From Pavlovales sp. CCMP2436 (Eukaryota > Haptophyta > Pavlovophyceae > Pavlovales), in NCBI GenBank assembly GCA_026770615.1, contig MU631309.1, positions 801,111 through 815,696 on the forward strand: a stretch of DNA of 14,586 bases, given 5' to 3'. Positions within the stretch are counted from its first letter, which is position 1. Each line of letters starts with the position of its first letter. This document shows, piece by piece, positions 7,565 to 14,217 of the stretch. Below the pieces are notes generated by a model. The model worked only from the letters and a program-made list of their open reading frames with translations. It searched no databases and was not told the origin of the DNA. The position numbers and the translations under genes are program-made.

Positions 7565-8205
7565 TATAACTATATGTGTATATTTATTTTTATGTTTATG
7601 ATAGGGATTCAAGCTGGCATCTAACTGTTCTGAACGTTGTGCTGGTCTGAGCGCTGCGTCGTCCATTGCCTGCTGCGTGCCTTAGTCGGCTGCGCTGGCT
7701 TGGGCGCCATCGCGCGTGCTGATGGATCTCCGGTAATGTTCCCGGCCAAGGGCGGCTAGGGAGATGATCTGCTGGTTGTTTGTCGTGTTCCCACGCTGTG
7801 CAGCGATCGGGGCCAGCGCGCTTAAGCACGCGAGCAGCAGCTGCGCATGGCCGCGTGCCGCGATCGTACCGATCGTGTCGACGAGCTGCTTCTTAATGCG
7901 CGCGGCCGCCTCCAGCGGACCCACGCCCATCAGCGCGTACATCTTGCGGCCTCCCTGCGCCGCGATTTCTTTGACAAGCAAGTGCGTGTCGGCGCTGACC
8001 TCACCAAAAGCGCCGATGACGATCCCGCGGATCGGCTTCACGGTGTTGAGCTTGGCTTCGATCGGGCCGATGCTGGCGTTCGGGCCGTTTAGGTGGGGGC
8101 CGGGTAGTGCGAGGCCGAATACCCTGTCCTGGGCACGAGCTTTCCTGAGATACTCGGCCTCGAGGGGCTTTGCCCGGCGCGTGACGCCGGGGGGAGGACA
8201 GCATT
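7565..8205 (-). mobile_element. LINE-like repeat copy 1, 5' truncated, minus strand
   Basis: On the minus strand this unit runs from a coding stretch through a short 3' untranslated part that ends TTGAATCCCTATCA, followed by an A/T-rich tail (7565-7600 on the plus strand). The same 3' end and a similar tail occur in copy 2, but the 5' limits differ. A shared 3' end, variable 5' ends and an A/T tail are hallmarks of target-primed non-LTR retrotransposon copies. Its 5' limit is taken at the stop codon 8204-8206, where it also meets the tail of copy 2. No RT motif is left, so the class is inferred. Confidence 0.5.
7682..8203 (-). pseudogene. C-terminal remnant of a repeat-encoded protein, copy 1
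   Basis: The minus-strand frame is open for 173 codons between a TAA at 8204-8206 and the TAA at 7682-7684. It has no ATG start at its left limit and includes KPLEAEYLRKARAQDRVFGL, GIVIGAFGEVSADTHLLVKE and RIKKQLVDTIGTIAARGHA. The last 80 or so residues match copy 2 in the same frame, with about 11 differences in about 82 aligned residues and a one-codon indel. Both copies end at the same stop codon. Codon-sized spacing of the indel shows the frame was once under selection in the parent element. I infer the C-terminus of a non-LTR retrotransposon ORF, but no catalytic domain is present to confirm this, and it could be a duplicated fragment of a host gene. Confidence 0.5.
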
Positions 8206-8233
8206 ATTGTCAGTGTTATAGCTTGGGCAGAAT

Positions 8234-8595
8234 GCTATATATATATTTATATATATTTACTGATAGGGATTCAATGGCGTCTGACTGTTCTGAATGTTGT
8301 GCTGGTCTGAGCGCTGCGTCGCCCATTGCCTGCTGCGTGCCTTAGTCGGCTGCGCTGGCTTGGGCGCCACCGCGCGTGCCGATGGATCTCAGGTAGTGTG
8401 CCCGGGCAAGGGCGTTTAGGGAGATGATCTGCTGGTTGCTGTTTGTCGTGTTCCCAAGCTGGGCAGCGATCGGGGCCAGCGCGCTCAAGCGCGCCAGCAG
8501 CAGCTGCGCATGGCCGCGTGCCGCGATCGTACCGATCGTGTCGATGAGTTGCTTCTTGATGCGCGCGGCCGCCTCCATCGGACTCACGCCCATCA
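8234..8595 (-). mobile_element. LINE-like repeat copy 2, 5' truncated, minus strand
   Basis: The stretch 8260-8595 is homologous to 7600-7932. The identity ends sharply at CATCA (8591-8595), after which the sequence is unrelated AT-rich DNA. Its A/T tail (8234-8259, TA-rich) comes after the common 3' end TTGAATCCCTATCA on the minus strand. It is the shorter of two head-to-tail copies in the same orientation. Confidence 0.5.
8342..8595 (-). pseudogene. C-terminal remnant of a repeat-encoded protein, copy 2
   Basis: This is the same reading frame as copy 1, ending at TAA 8342-8344. It keeps EAAARIKKQLIDTIGTIAAR and the closing GAQASAAD. It has one extra Ser codon within the TTNSNQQ stretch relative to copy 1. 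There is no ATG at its start; the frame simply begins at the truncation point. Expression is unlikely. Confidence 0.5.
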
Positions 8596-9303
8596 AATAT
8601 ATTGCTACTCGTCTAGTTTACTGTCAATGCATCATCGAAGTAGCTTTTTTAAGAAATGCTAGCAGGAGCGCCTACTAGTACTGCTACTGCTAACTGCTGC
8701 GCAACCTAGATGGCAAGTCACCGAGATGCAGGCCGTGGCCGATGGACTCTTGTGTGACGAACGAGTGGGGAAGCCAGGACATCAATGATGTCGGGAGAAA
8801 GTGAAGAAACTGGGCCTCAAATAGCATACTTTATTTTTGCGGTTTTCTTATATTTTAAATAGGAGATTTATAGGGCCAGGGGCCGGCGGTCTTGCTAGGT
8901 AGAGTACTTAGTCCCTAAAGCCTTGTCAAGCCTTGCCCCTCTTGCCCATCCCCTAGCCCTCGCACTGTCCCTGCCTCTGGTCCTTCATAAGAATGTACGT
9001 TGGGCTAGGCCTTACCTAGGGACGGATGTAAGGCTAGAAAAGAACAACATGAGCAATTAAGAAATAACGGCAGACAAGAGGACCTAAGAAACTAAGCCTC
9101 ACTGCCGGTCAGCCAGAGCCAGATCAGCAATTAAGAAACTGGCCTCACTGCTACTGGGGGCCTTAGGAACCCTAAGAAGCTGGGCCTCACTCCAGCTTTC
9201 TTAGTGCCCGCCTACAATCAAATAGAAGGACTCGCTTGGCCGTTTCAGGCTAATTCAAAAAGCGGTTAACCACTAAAACACCCTCCTCTCTCAAAAACGG
9301 ACT
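8596..9303. other. non-coding spacer with short dispersed repeats
   Basis: No gene-like frame is present on either strand. Four related copies of a sequence like AAGAAACTGGGCCTCACT lie at 8804-8819, 9086-9104, 9133-9150 and 9174-9191. GCAATTAAGAAA occurs twice, near 9053 and 9127. An AT-rich patch lies around 8825-8870. The right part may be the outer flank or the left terminal region of the DIRS-like element that follows. Confidence 0.55.
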
Positions 9304-9446
9304 TGCTATGTTTCCTCGATGCACGGGTTTTGGAGATGCCCAGATCCCAGGGATCCCCGCCAAGGTGGGAAGATTCGCCGATTTTCGAGAACTTCCCATC
9401 TCTGATCTCGACTGCCGCAGCCCCGAGTCGGGGCAGCAGCAGCCGA
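9304..9446 (+). repeat. left terminal repeat (A1) of the DIRS-like element
   Basis: These 143 bp match 13511-13653 with four visible mismatches, about 97% identity. Inside is a near-perfect inverted repeat, GCCCCGA-G-TCGGGGC (9420-9434). It precedes the gag-like ATG by 84 bp, so it probably carries or adjoins the element promoter. Confidence 0.9.
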
Positions 9447-9530
9447 GAGTCGCGGCGCTTTGCACCGCGTGAGACAGCCAAGCCCGTCGGTCGAAGTACC
9501 GGCAAGGTCTCCGAACGGGAGACGGCATTC

Positions 9531-10346
9531 ATGCCACCCAAACGTACGTCCTCGGGCTCCGCTGGGGACGCCACCACGGAGCTGTCCAATGAGGATCCCT
9601 CCGCCGCCTCGGCCAGCGGGGTGGCGCTGGGCGTCGCTGCCGACGCGGCAGCAGCTCCTGGCGAAGACGTATTCGCGGCGATGCTCGCCGACTACGCTGC
9701 AGCGGCCGAAGCGCGCGAGGCCGTGCGCGAAGCCAAGCACGCCGACGCTCTCTCGCTCCTGGCGGACGAGCTCAGGCGGTTGCACGAGGCGCCGGCCGCC
9801 GACGACACAGAGGTCAGACTCGCGTCCGCGCTCCTCGAGATCGAGTCGCTCCAGCAGTCGGTCGCCGTCAACGACCCCGTCTTCTCGCCGGTCGTCGTTA
9901 ACAACCCGCACCCGCAGCTCAACGGGTCTCACAAGCCCAACATGCCGACCGTCACTTATGGGGAAAACACTGATGATGATGTCTCGCGAGACACCAACGT
10001 CAAGAACGAGGTGTCCTCCAAGCAGCCCTTGGCACACAAGGTCCACGCCGCCATCGACTCCGGTACCCCTGCCCCCACCCCGCCCGCCCGCTGGCTACTC
10101 GACGGCCAGTGGCGCGGGAGCGGCGGCGGGGGACCGCGGGCGAGTGCGTGGGCGCGGCGGGCGCGGGGCAGCAGCAGGGCGCGGCGGCGTCCACTAGGGA
10201 TCGTGTGCGCTCGCCCTCATCTTCGGGCGGGCACTCGTCCAAGCTGCAACATCGCCTTCGCCATTGCCTCTCTGCGTGGCGTACGGCGGGCGCGTTGCCT
10301 CACGTCTTGCGATGGATCCGAGAAGGTGCGCGCTGCTCGTGGATAA
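9531..10346 (+). CDS. gag-like ORF of the DIRS-like element
   Basis: I choose the ATG at 9531 (MPPKRTSSGSAGD) because it is the first in frame after the terminal repeat; the frame is open further left only through repeat sequence. Residues about 40-120 are Ala/Glu/Arg/Leu-rich and probably coiled-coil (ALSLLADELRRLHEAP, ALLEIESLQQSVAV), as expected of a self-assembling structural protein. No zinc knuckle is present. From about 10060 the translation turns to Pro/Gly/Arg-rich low complexity and overlaps the RT frame, so the true product may end or shift frame there. Its position before RT is the main reason for the gag label. Confidence 0.55.
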   Translation: MPPKRTSSGSAGDATTELSNEDPSAASASGVALGVAADAAAAPGEDVFAAMLADYAAAAEAREAVREAKHADALSLLADELRRLHEAPAADDTEVRLASALLEIESLQQSVAVNDPVFSPVVVNNPHPQLNGSHKPNMPTVTYGENTDDDVSRDTNVKNEVSSKQPLAHKVHAAIDSGTPAPTPPARWLLDGQWRGSGGGGPRASAWARRARGSSRARRRPLGIVCARPHLRAGTRPSCNIAFAIASLRGVRRARCLTSCDGSEKVRAARG

Positions 10347-12316
10347 ATGGACAGCCCGCTCCGCCGTTCCATCATGGAGCGAGCATGGGGGATGTGCCCC
10401 CCCAGCAGCTCTCCCTTCTTGCAAAGGAAACTGCACGCTGCCTCGCGACCGGGGCATGGGAGCCGGCCGAGTGCAGTTCGCACGTCAGCCGAGCTTTCCT
10501 CGTCCCCAAGCCGGCTCCGCCCGGCTCTCCGCTCAAGTGGCGGTTGGTGATCGACTTGCGCGAGCTCAACTCGCACTGCGTGCCGGCGTCTTGTCGGTAC
10601 GAGAACCTCACGATCTTGCAGCGATTGGCTCGCAAGGGGGACTACATGCTATCCTTCGTTCTTCAAGACGGGTACCATGCGGTGGGGATCGCGGCGGAGC
10701 ACCGCTGCTACTTCACGTTCAGACTTCCGGACGCAGAGGGTGTGCAGCGCCTGTATCAATGTGCAGCTCATCCCTTTGGCTGGTCCCTCTCCCCCTACAT
10801 CTTTACCAAGGTGATGCGCGTCATGGTCCGCCGCCTTCGGGCTCCGAGTGCCATCTCGGACGCGCATGGGGGACAAGGCGCGGCGGGTGCGGCCTCTCGC
10901 GCCCTCCGCCTGAAACTGGGCATGCGAGACCCCACATCTTTGGGGCTTCGTATCTTCCCGGACGTAGACGACTTTTTAATTCTGATACGTACCCACAGAG
11001 AGGCACTCCAAGCGAGGAGCCTCCTGGAGCGGGTCTTAGACTCTTTAGGCCTGATACGGCATCCGGACAAGAGAGTCTGGGAGCCCACGCAGCGCCTTGA
11101 GCATCTAGGTCTCGAGATCGACACCTCGAGGAGTCTATTTTTGATCCCCCCGCGGAAGCAGCACCAGCTCGCGGGGCAAGCGCGGGAGCTACTTTGGGCG
11201 GCCGCCTCACAGCGGCGGCTCGTCTCCGAGCGCCTACTCTCTTCCTTCATTGGGTGCGCGCAGTCGGTTCATCTTGCATGCCCGGCGACGCGGTTCTACT
11301 TGCGTCGCCGCCCGCAATCGTTTCGAGACCGCAATCGACTGAGACGTACTAGCCCGCTCCACGAAGTGCGCGTCGCGAGCCGCGTGTGCAGCTCGCAGGT
11401 TTCGAGCGGGCAAGTAGTACGTCTCAGCCCGCAATCGTTTCGAGACCTCAAGTGGTCGACGCAGCTGCCGACCACCGAAGTCACTCGGGCCATCTGGCGA
11501 TCGCCGTCCGAGCTCACGCTGCACTGCGACGCGAGCAAGACGGGCTGGGGCGCGCTCTTCAACGACTCGGTGCCCGCGCACGGGTTCTGGACCCCCAGGC
11601 AGCAAGGTCACCACATCACGTACCTCGAGTTGCTGGCAGTGCACAAGGCCCTGCAAGTCTTCCTCGAGCTGCTCCGCGGCAAGAGCGTCCTCTTGTGGGA
11701 GGACAATCAGGCGTGCCGCCACATCATCATCAACGGCACGTCTCGGAGCCCGGAGCTAATGCAACTCCTGCGGCAGGTCTGGTACCTGCTCGACTCCGCC
11801 AATATCGACCTGCAGATCGAGTACATCCGGTTGGAGGACAGCACGGACGCCGACACGCTCAGCCGCATCAACTCGGCCGAGGAGATTTGCCTCTCGGCAA
11901 CGGCGCTCGGCCAGATCCAGCGCCGCTGGGAACCTCACACCGTCGACCGCTTCGCCTCCCCCGATTCGGCGCAGCTGCCGCGCTTCAAGTGCGCGTACCC
12001 AGCGCCAGCGTTGAGCGGCCTCAACGCGTTCGCGCAGTCCTGGGAGGGCGAGAACAACCTCGCACATCCCCCGATCCGGCTACTCGGGCAAGTTGCGCAG
12101 TTCCTTTTCGAGTCGACGTGCACGGCTACCGCGGTGGCGCCCTATTGGCCCGCCCAAAGCTGGTTCCAGCGCCTCTACTCGATCGCGTCCGACGAGCTCG
12201 TGCTGCCTTCGCGCGACTCTCTCGTGGTGCACCCGGACCTACCCTCCATCGGCAGGCGCGCACTCTACACGGCGCCCATCGTCTGCTTCTGCGTGGAGGC
12301 GGGCTCGCGGTCGTGA
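9980..12316 (+). CDS. RT/RNase H polyprotein of the DIRS-like element
   Basis: The frame opens after stop codons at 9971-9979 and has no ATG until 10385. RT homology begins near 10240 (LRHCLSAWRTAGALPHVLRWI), so expression probably depends on a -1 shift from gag or on a now-altered start. RT landmarks are FLVPKP, RLVIDLRELN (about 10541), the motif A region LSFVLQDGYHAV (10650-10685), PFGWSLSPYIF, and PDVDDFLIL with Asp-Asp at 10967-10972. Motif A normally reads D-L-x-D-G-Y-H; here the first Asp is Val (GTT 10658-10660), which should abolish polymerisation. RNase H keeps its acidic residues: CDASKTGWGA (Asp 11528-11530), LELLAV (Glu 11627-11629), WEDNQA (Asp 11702-11704) and DADTLSR. The C-terminal VDRFAS...LPRFKC region with its Trp-rich PYWPAQSWF is typical of DIRS elements. 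Confidence 0.85.
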   Translation, partial: CLARHQRQERGVLQAALGTQGPRRHRLRYPCPHPARPLATRRPVARERRRGTAGECVGAAGAGQQQGAAASTRDRVRSPSSSGGHSSKLQHRLRHCLSAWRTAGALPHVLRWIREGARCSWINGQPAPPFHHGASMGDVPPQQLSLLAKETARCLATGAWEPAECSSHVSRAFLVPKPAPPGSPLKWRLVIDLRELNSHCVPASCRYENLTILQRLARKGDYMLSFVLQDGYHAVGIAAEHRCYFTFRLPDAEGVQRLYQCAAHPFGWSLSPYIFTKVMRVMVRRLRAPSAISDAHGGQGAAGAASRALRLKLGMRDPTSLGLRIFPDVDDFLILIRTHREALQARSLLERVLDSLGLIRHPDKRVWEPTQRLEHLGLEIDTSRSLFLIPPRKQHQLAGQARELLWAAASQRRLVSERLLSSFIGCAQSVHLACPATRFYLRRRPQSFRDRNRLRRTSPLHEVRVASRVCSSQVSSGQVVRLSPQSFRDLKWSTQLPTTEVTRAIWRSPSELTLHCDASKTGWGALFNDSVPAHGFWTPRQQGHHITYLELLAVHKALQVFLELLRGKSVLLWEDNQACRHIIINGTSRSPELMQLLRQVWYLLDSANIDLQIEYIRLEDSTDADTLSRINSAEEICLSATALGQIQRRWEPHTVDRFASPDSAQLPRFKCAYPAPALSGLNAFAQSWEGENNLAHPPIRLLGQVAQFLFESTCTATAVAPYWPAQSWFQRLYSIASDELVLPSRDSLVVHPDLPSIGRRALYTAPIVCFCVEAGSRS
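11311..11447. repeat. direct plus inverted duplication inside the RT/RNase H frame
   Basis: A 20-bp sequence, CCCGCAATCGTTTCGAGACC, occurs at 11311-11330 and again at 11428-11447. Between them, 11339-11359 is the reverse complement of 11404-11427, with 21 of 21 bases paired and one 3-base bulge, separated by 44 bp. The proper RLSPQSFRDLKW stretch of the protein is encoded at the right copy; the left copy yields an extra PQSFRD. The reading frame remains open throughout. Confidence 0.9.
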
Positions 12317-12380
12317 CGCAAGCGCGAGCGGACGGACTGGAAGCACCGTGAGCGGCCATGCCGGCGCTCCCCGCGTCAGC

Positions 12381-13475
12381 ATGGCCACTCCCCATTTTGG
12401 AAGCGGCGCGCACCCTCCCGTTGACGTGCCGCACGTGGCCTGGGCTGACGCGATCGCCCAGGCGTGGTCTCGCGGGCTCGGCAACGTGCCTCAGCGCAAG
12501 TTTGTGATCGACACGCTGGCGTCGAGCTTGCAGCCCGGGACCGCGCAGTCCTACGGGCGCAAGTGGGACGTCTTCCAAGCGTGGTGTGCGTCGCAAGACG
12601 ACGCGCCGTCGGCTTTGCCGGTCACGACGGTCACAGTGATGTGCTACCTCGCGGACATCGGCTTGCGCTCGACCGTCGCGGCGAGTAGCTTGCAGCCCTA
12701 CCTCACCGCGATCAACGCGGTGCATCGGGACCTGCTGCTCGAGCCACCCGCGCTCGGCCCGGCGATCGTCCAGTTCCGCCGCGGTCTCGCGCATCGGCAG
12801 CTCTCCGTCGGGCGCGATGCTGAGCGCGTGCCGCTCCCGGCCGCAGTGGTCGATCGTGTCCTCACGTGGGCCCTCACCTTCGACGCGAGAGCTCGCAACG
12901 CACCGTCGGCGGCGCTCTTTCGAGCTTCTGTCGCGGTCGTTCTCAACTACATCAAGTTCGCGCGGGCCGACACCGGCACCGCGCTCAGCTGCAAGGACAT
13001 CGACACGACGAGCGGCATCGCGCTCATCAACGCGCGCGAGAAAGGTAAGTCGCTGCACAAGCTTTCGCGACTCATCTGCGTGCCGGCAGACGCCATTCCT
13101 GACGTCCGCCGGCTGCTACTCTAATGGGAGGCCTACCGCGGCCCCGCTGAGCCCTCTTCGAGCTACTACGCACTGCCGCACAACGGCGCAAGGCGCGTCG
13201 CGGCAACAGCTCTCGACGAGTGGCTGCAGCTCATTTTGAGCCATCTCGGAGCCCGCGCTCCGCTCGGCCAGAAGTAAACGGACCACTCGCTCCAGAATGG
13301 AGCGGCTAGCTCAGCCAACGCGATCAACGTCACGCTGGCCAAGATCTGCTTCATGGATGGCTGGTCCATCCTGTCCAGCATCGTCCACACGTACATCGAC
13401 CCGACGGTGCGGGCCGACGACGCGGCCTGGCGCCTCTTCGGCTGGCTCATACCGGCGCCCCCGAGGTCTTTTTGA
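12381..13475 (+). pseudogene. tyrosine recombinase of the DIRS-like element, two stop codons
   Basis: The likely start is ATG 12381 (MATPHFGSG), 64 bp after the RT stop; the frame is open further left only through RT-coding sequence. The N-terminal half is a SAM-like DNA-binding fold of phage-integrase type (SLQPGTAQSYGRKWDVFQAWC, VTVMCYLADIGL). The catalytic half starts with ARADTGTAL, which contains the first conserved Arg, and ALINAREKGKS. TAA codons at 13122-13124 and 13275-13277 interrupt it, but the same frame continues with WEAYRG, DEWLQLILSHLG, HSLQNGAASSAN, DGWSILSS and YIDPTV (nucleophile Tyr 13392-13394), ending FGWLIP at TGA 13473-13475. Family members have H-x-x-R here; this copy has His-Ser-Leu-Gln (CAG 13293-13295). 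With two stops and a missing catalytic Arg it cannot integrate DNA. Confidence 0.88.
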
Positions 13476-13510
13476 CTTGGCATCTTAGTTAAGGCATCGG
13501 CACGCAAAAA

Positions 13511-13653
13511 TGCGATGTTTCCTCGATGCACGGGTTTTGGAGATGCCCTGATCCCAGGGATCCCCGCCAAGGTGGGAAGATTCGCCGATTTCCGAGAACT
13601 TCCCATCTCTGATCTCGACTGCCGCAGCCCCGAGTCGGGGCAGTAGCAGCCGA
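13511..13653 (+). repeat. right terminal repeat (A2) of the DIRS-like element
   Basis: This is the partner of 9304-9446. It begins 35 bp after the recombinase frame ends. Sequences flanking A2 on its two sides are not similar to each other, so the duplicated B segment of a canonical Ngaro terminus is missing, very short or diverged. Confidence 0.9.
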
Positions 13654-13716
13654 CCCAATCCCGCCCACCCCTCTGATCTGACTGAGATGACGCGCAGCTG
13701 TGCGCGCGCTCCTTAG

Positions 13717-13800
13717 CCGTGGGACGTGTTTGCAAGCGCCCACGGAGGGGAGACGGCGATAGTGCGCCGTCTCCCCGCCAACCCTCCCCCAATGGGAGGG
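13717..13800. repeat. three consecutive perfect hairpins after the DIRS right repeat
   Basis: Stem 1 is CCGTGGG (13717-13723) with CCCACGG (13739-13745). Stem 2 is GGGGAGACGGCG (13747-13758) with CGCCGTCTCCCC (13765-13776) around a 6-base loop. Stem 3 is CCCTCCC (13782-13788) with GGGAGGG (13794-13800) around CCAAT. All stems are perfectly paired. They may form the structured 3' end of the element's RNA or a recombinase-bound end, or belong to the flank. Confidence 0.8.
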
Positions 13801-14217
13801 CATACTTATTGCCACTGCAGAGAGCGGTTAATATTGATCGGAAGGATTAAAAAAGGGCGCGCCTGCCCAGGAAGAACAGTCTCAACCGCCGCCCCCCCCC
13901 CAACAAGCTGGGAGCGACCGGCAGTCGACAGGGCCAGCTGGCCTCCAGCTGACAAATCTTTCCGTCAGACACACGACCTCGAGCAGCAGACCGAGATCGA
14001 CATTTCCGACATGTCACGACCGGGCTCCTCTCCGGCAGGAGACGCACGCGGGAGAGCACGGTCAACGAGCCCCTGGGAACGCACGTCCCAGGCGCGGGGT
14101 CTGAATTTACACCCAAGTATTCTCGGCCTGTAACCCATGTATTTTGATTTCAACTTGGGTTCTAGGCCAGAAATACTTGGCCTACGCGCGCTCGCTCGCA
14201 CTGGCGAGGGCGCGAAG
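13801..14217. other. spacer between the DIRS-like element and the right-edge frame
   Basis: No convincing gene is seen. A plus-strand frame that crosses part of it reads through the hairpins and has no domain. It includes a C9 run near 13896, a 7-bp hairpin (CCTGGGA...TCCCAGG, about 14070-14091) and the large palindrome at 14113-14180. Confidence 0.45.
14113..14180. repeat. 68-bp imperfect palindrome
   Basis: The left arm is CCAAGTATT (14113-14121), GGCCT (14125-14129) and AACCCA (14132-14137). The right arm is TGGGTT (14156-14161), AGGCC (14164-14168) and AATACTTGG (14172-14180). These pair as 9, 5 and 6 bp with symmetric mismatched pockets of 3 and 2 bases around an 18-base AT-rich loop. 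It is 38 bp before the ATG of the right-edge frame. Confidence 0.8.

Larger units (their letters stand above)
9304..13653 (+). mobile_element. degenerate DIRS/Ngaro-like tyrosine-recombinase retrotransposon
   Basis: The element is bounded by a 143-bp direct repeat at 9304-9446 and 13511-13653. Between the repeats, in order, are a gag-like frame, an RT/RNase H frame and a tyrosine recombinase. This gene order, a recombinase instead of an integrase, and repeats that are not ordinary LTRs fit the DIRS order; the direct (not inverted) repeats point to the Ngaro/PAT side of it. Such elements replicate through a circular DNA that the recombinase inserts without target duplication. The right end may reach past 13653 to about 13800, since Ngaro-type elements carry a further segment there, but I could not find the expected duplicated B segment. 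Defects in RT and recombinase mark it as inactive. Confidence 0.82.

Noticed and set aside
11331..11447. Spliceosomal intron or introner at the duplicated segment
   Set aside because: No GT...AG pair fits excision that would restore a single copy of the 20-bp repeat, and the segment keeps the reading frame open.
12093..12380. N-terminal extension of the recombinase frame
   Set aside because: Most of this stretch overlaps the RT frame and reads as Ser/Arg-rich out-of-frame translation. The ATG at 12381 is the better start.
9304..13653. Ordinary LTR retrotransposon with 143-bp LTRs
   Set aside because: The element encodes a tyrosine recombinase, not an integrase. The repeats lack TG...CA ends and no primer binding site or polypurine tract is seen beside them.
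13747..13776. Bacterial rho-independent terminator
   Set aside because: No T-tract follows the stem and the window is eukaryotic. It is reported as structure only.
13726..14133. 135-codon plus-strand frame
   Set aside because: It crosses the hairpin cluster and a C-homopolymer, has no domain, and shows no consistent codon bias.
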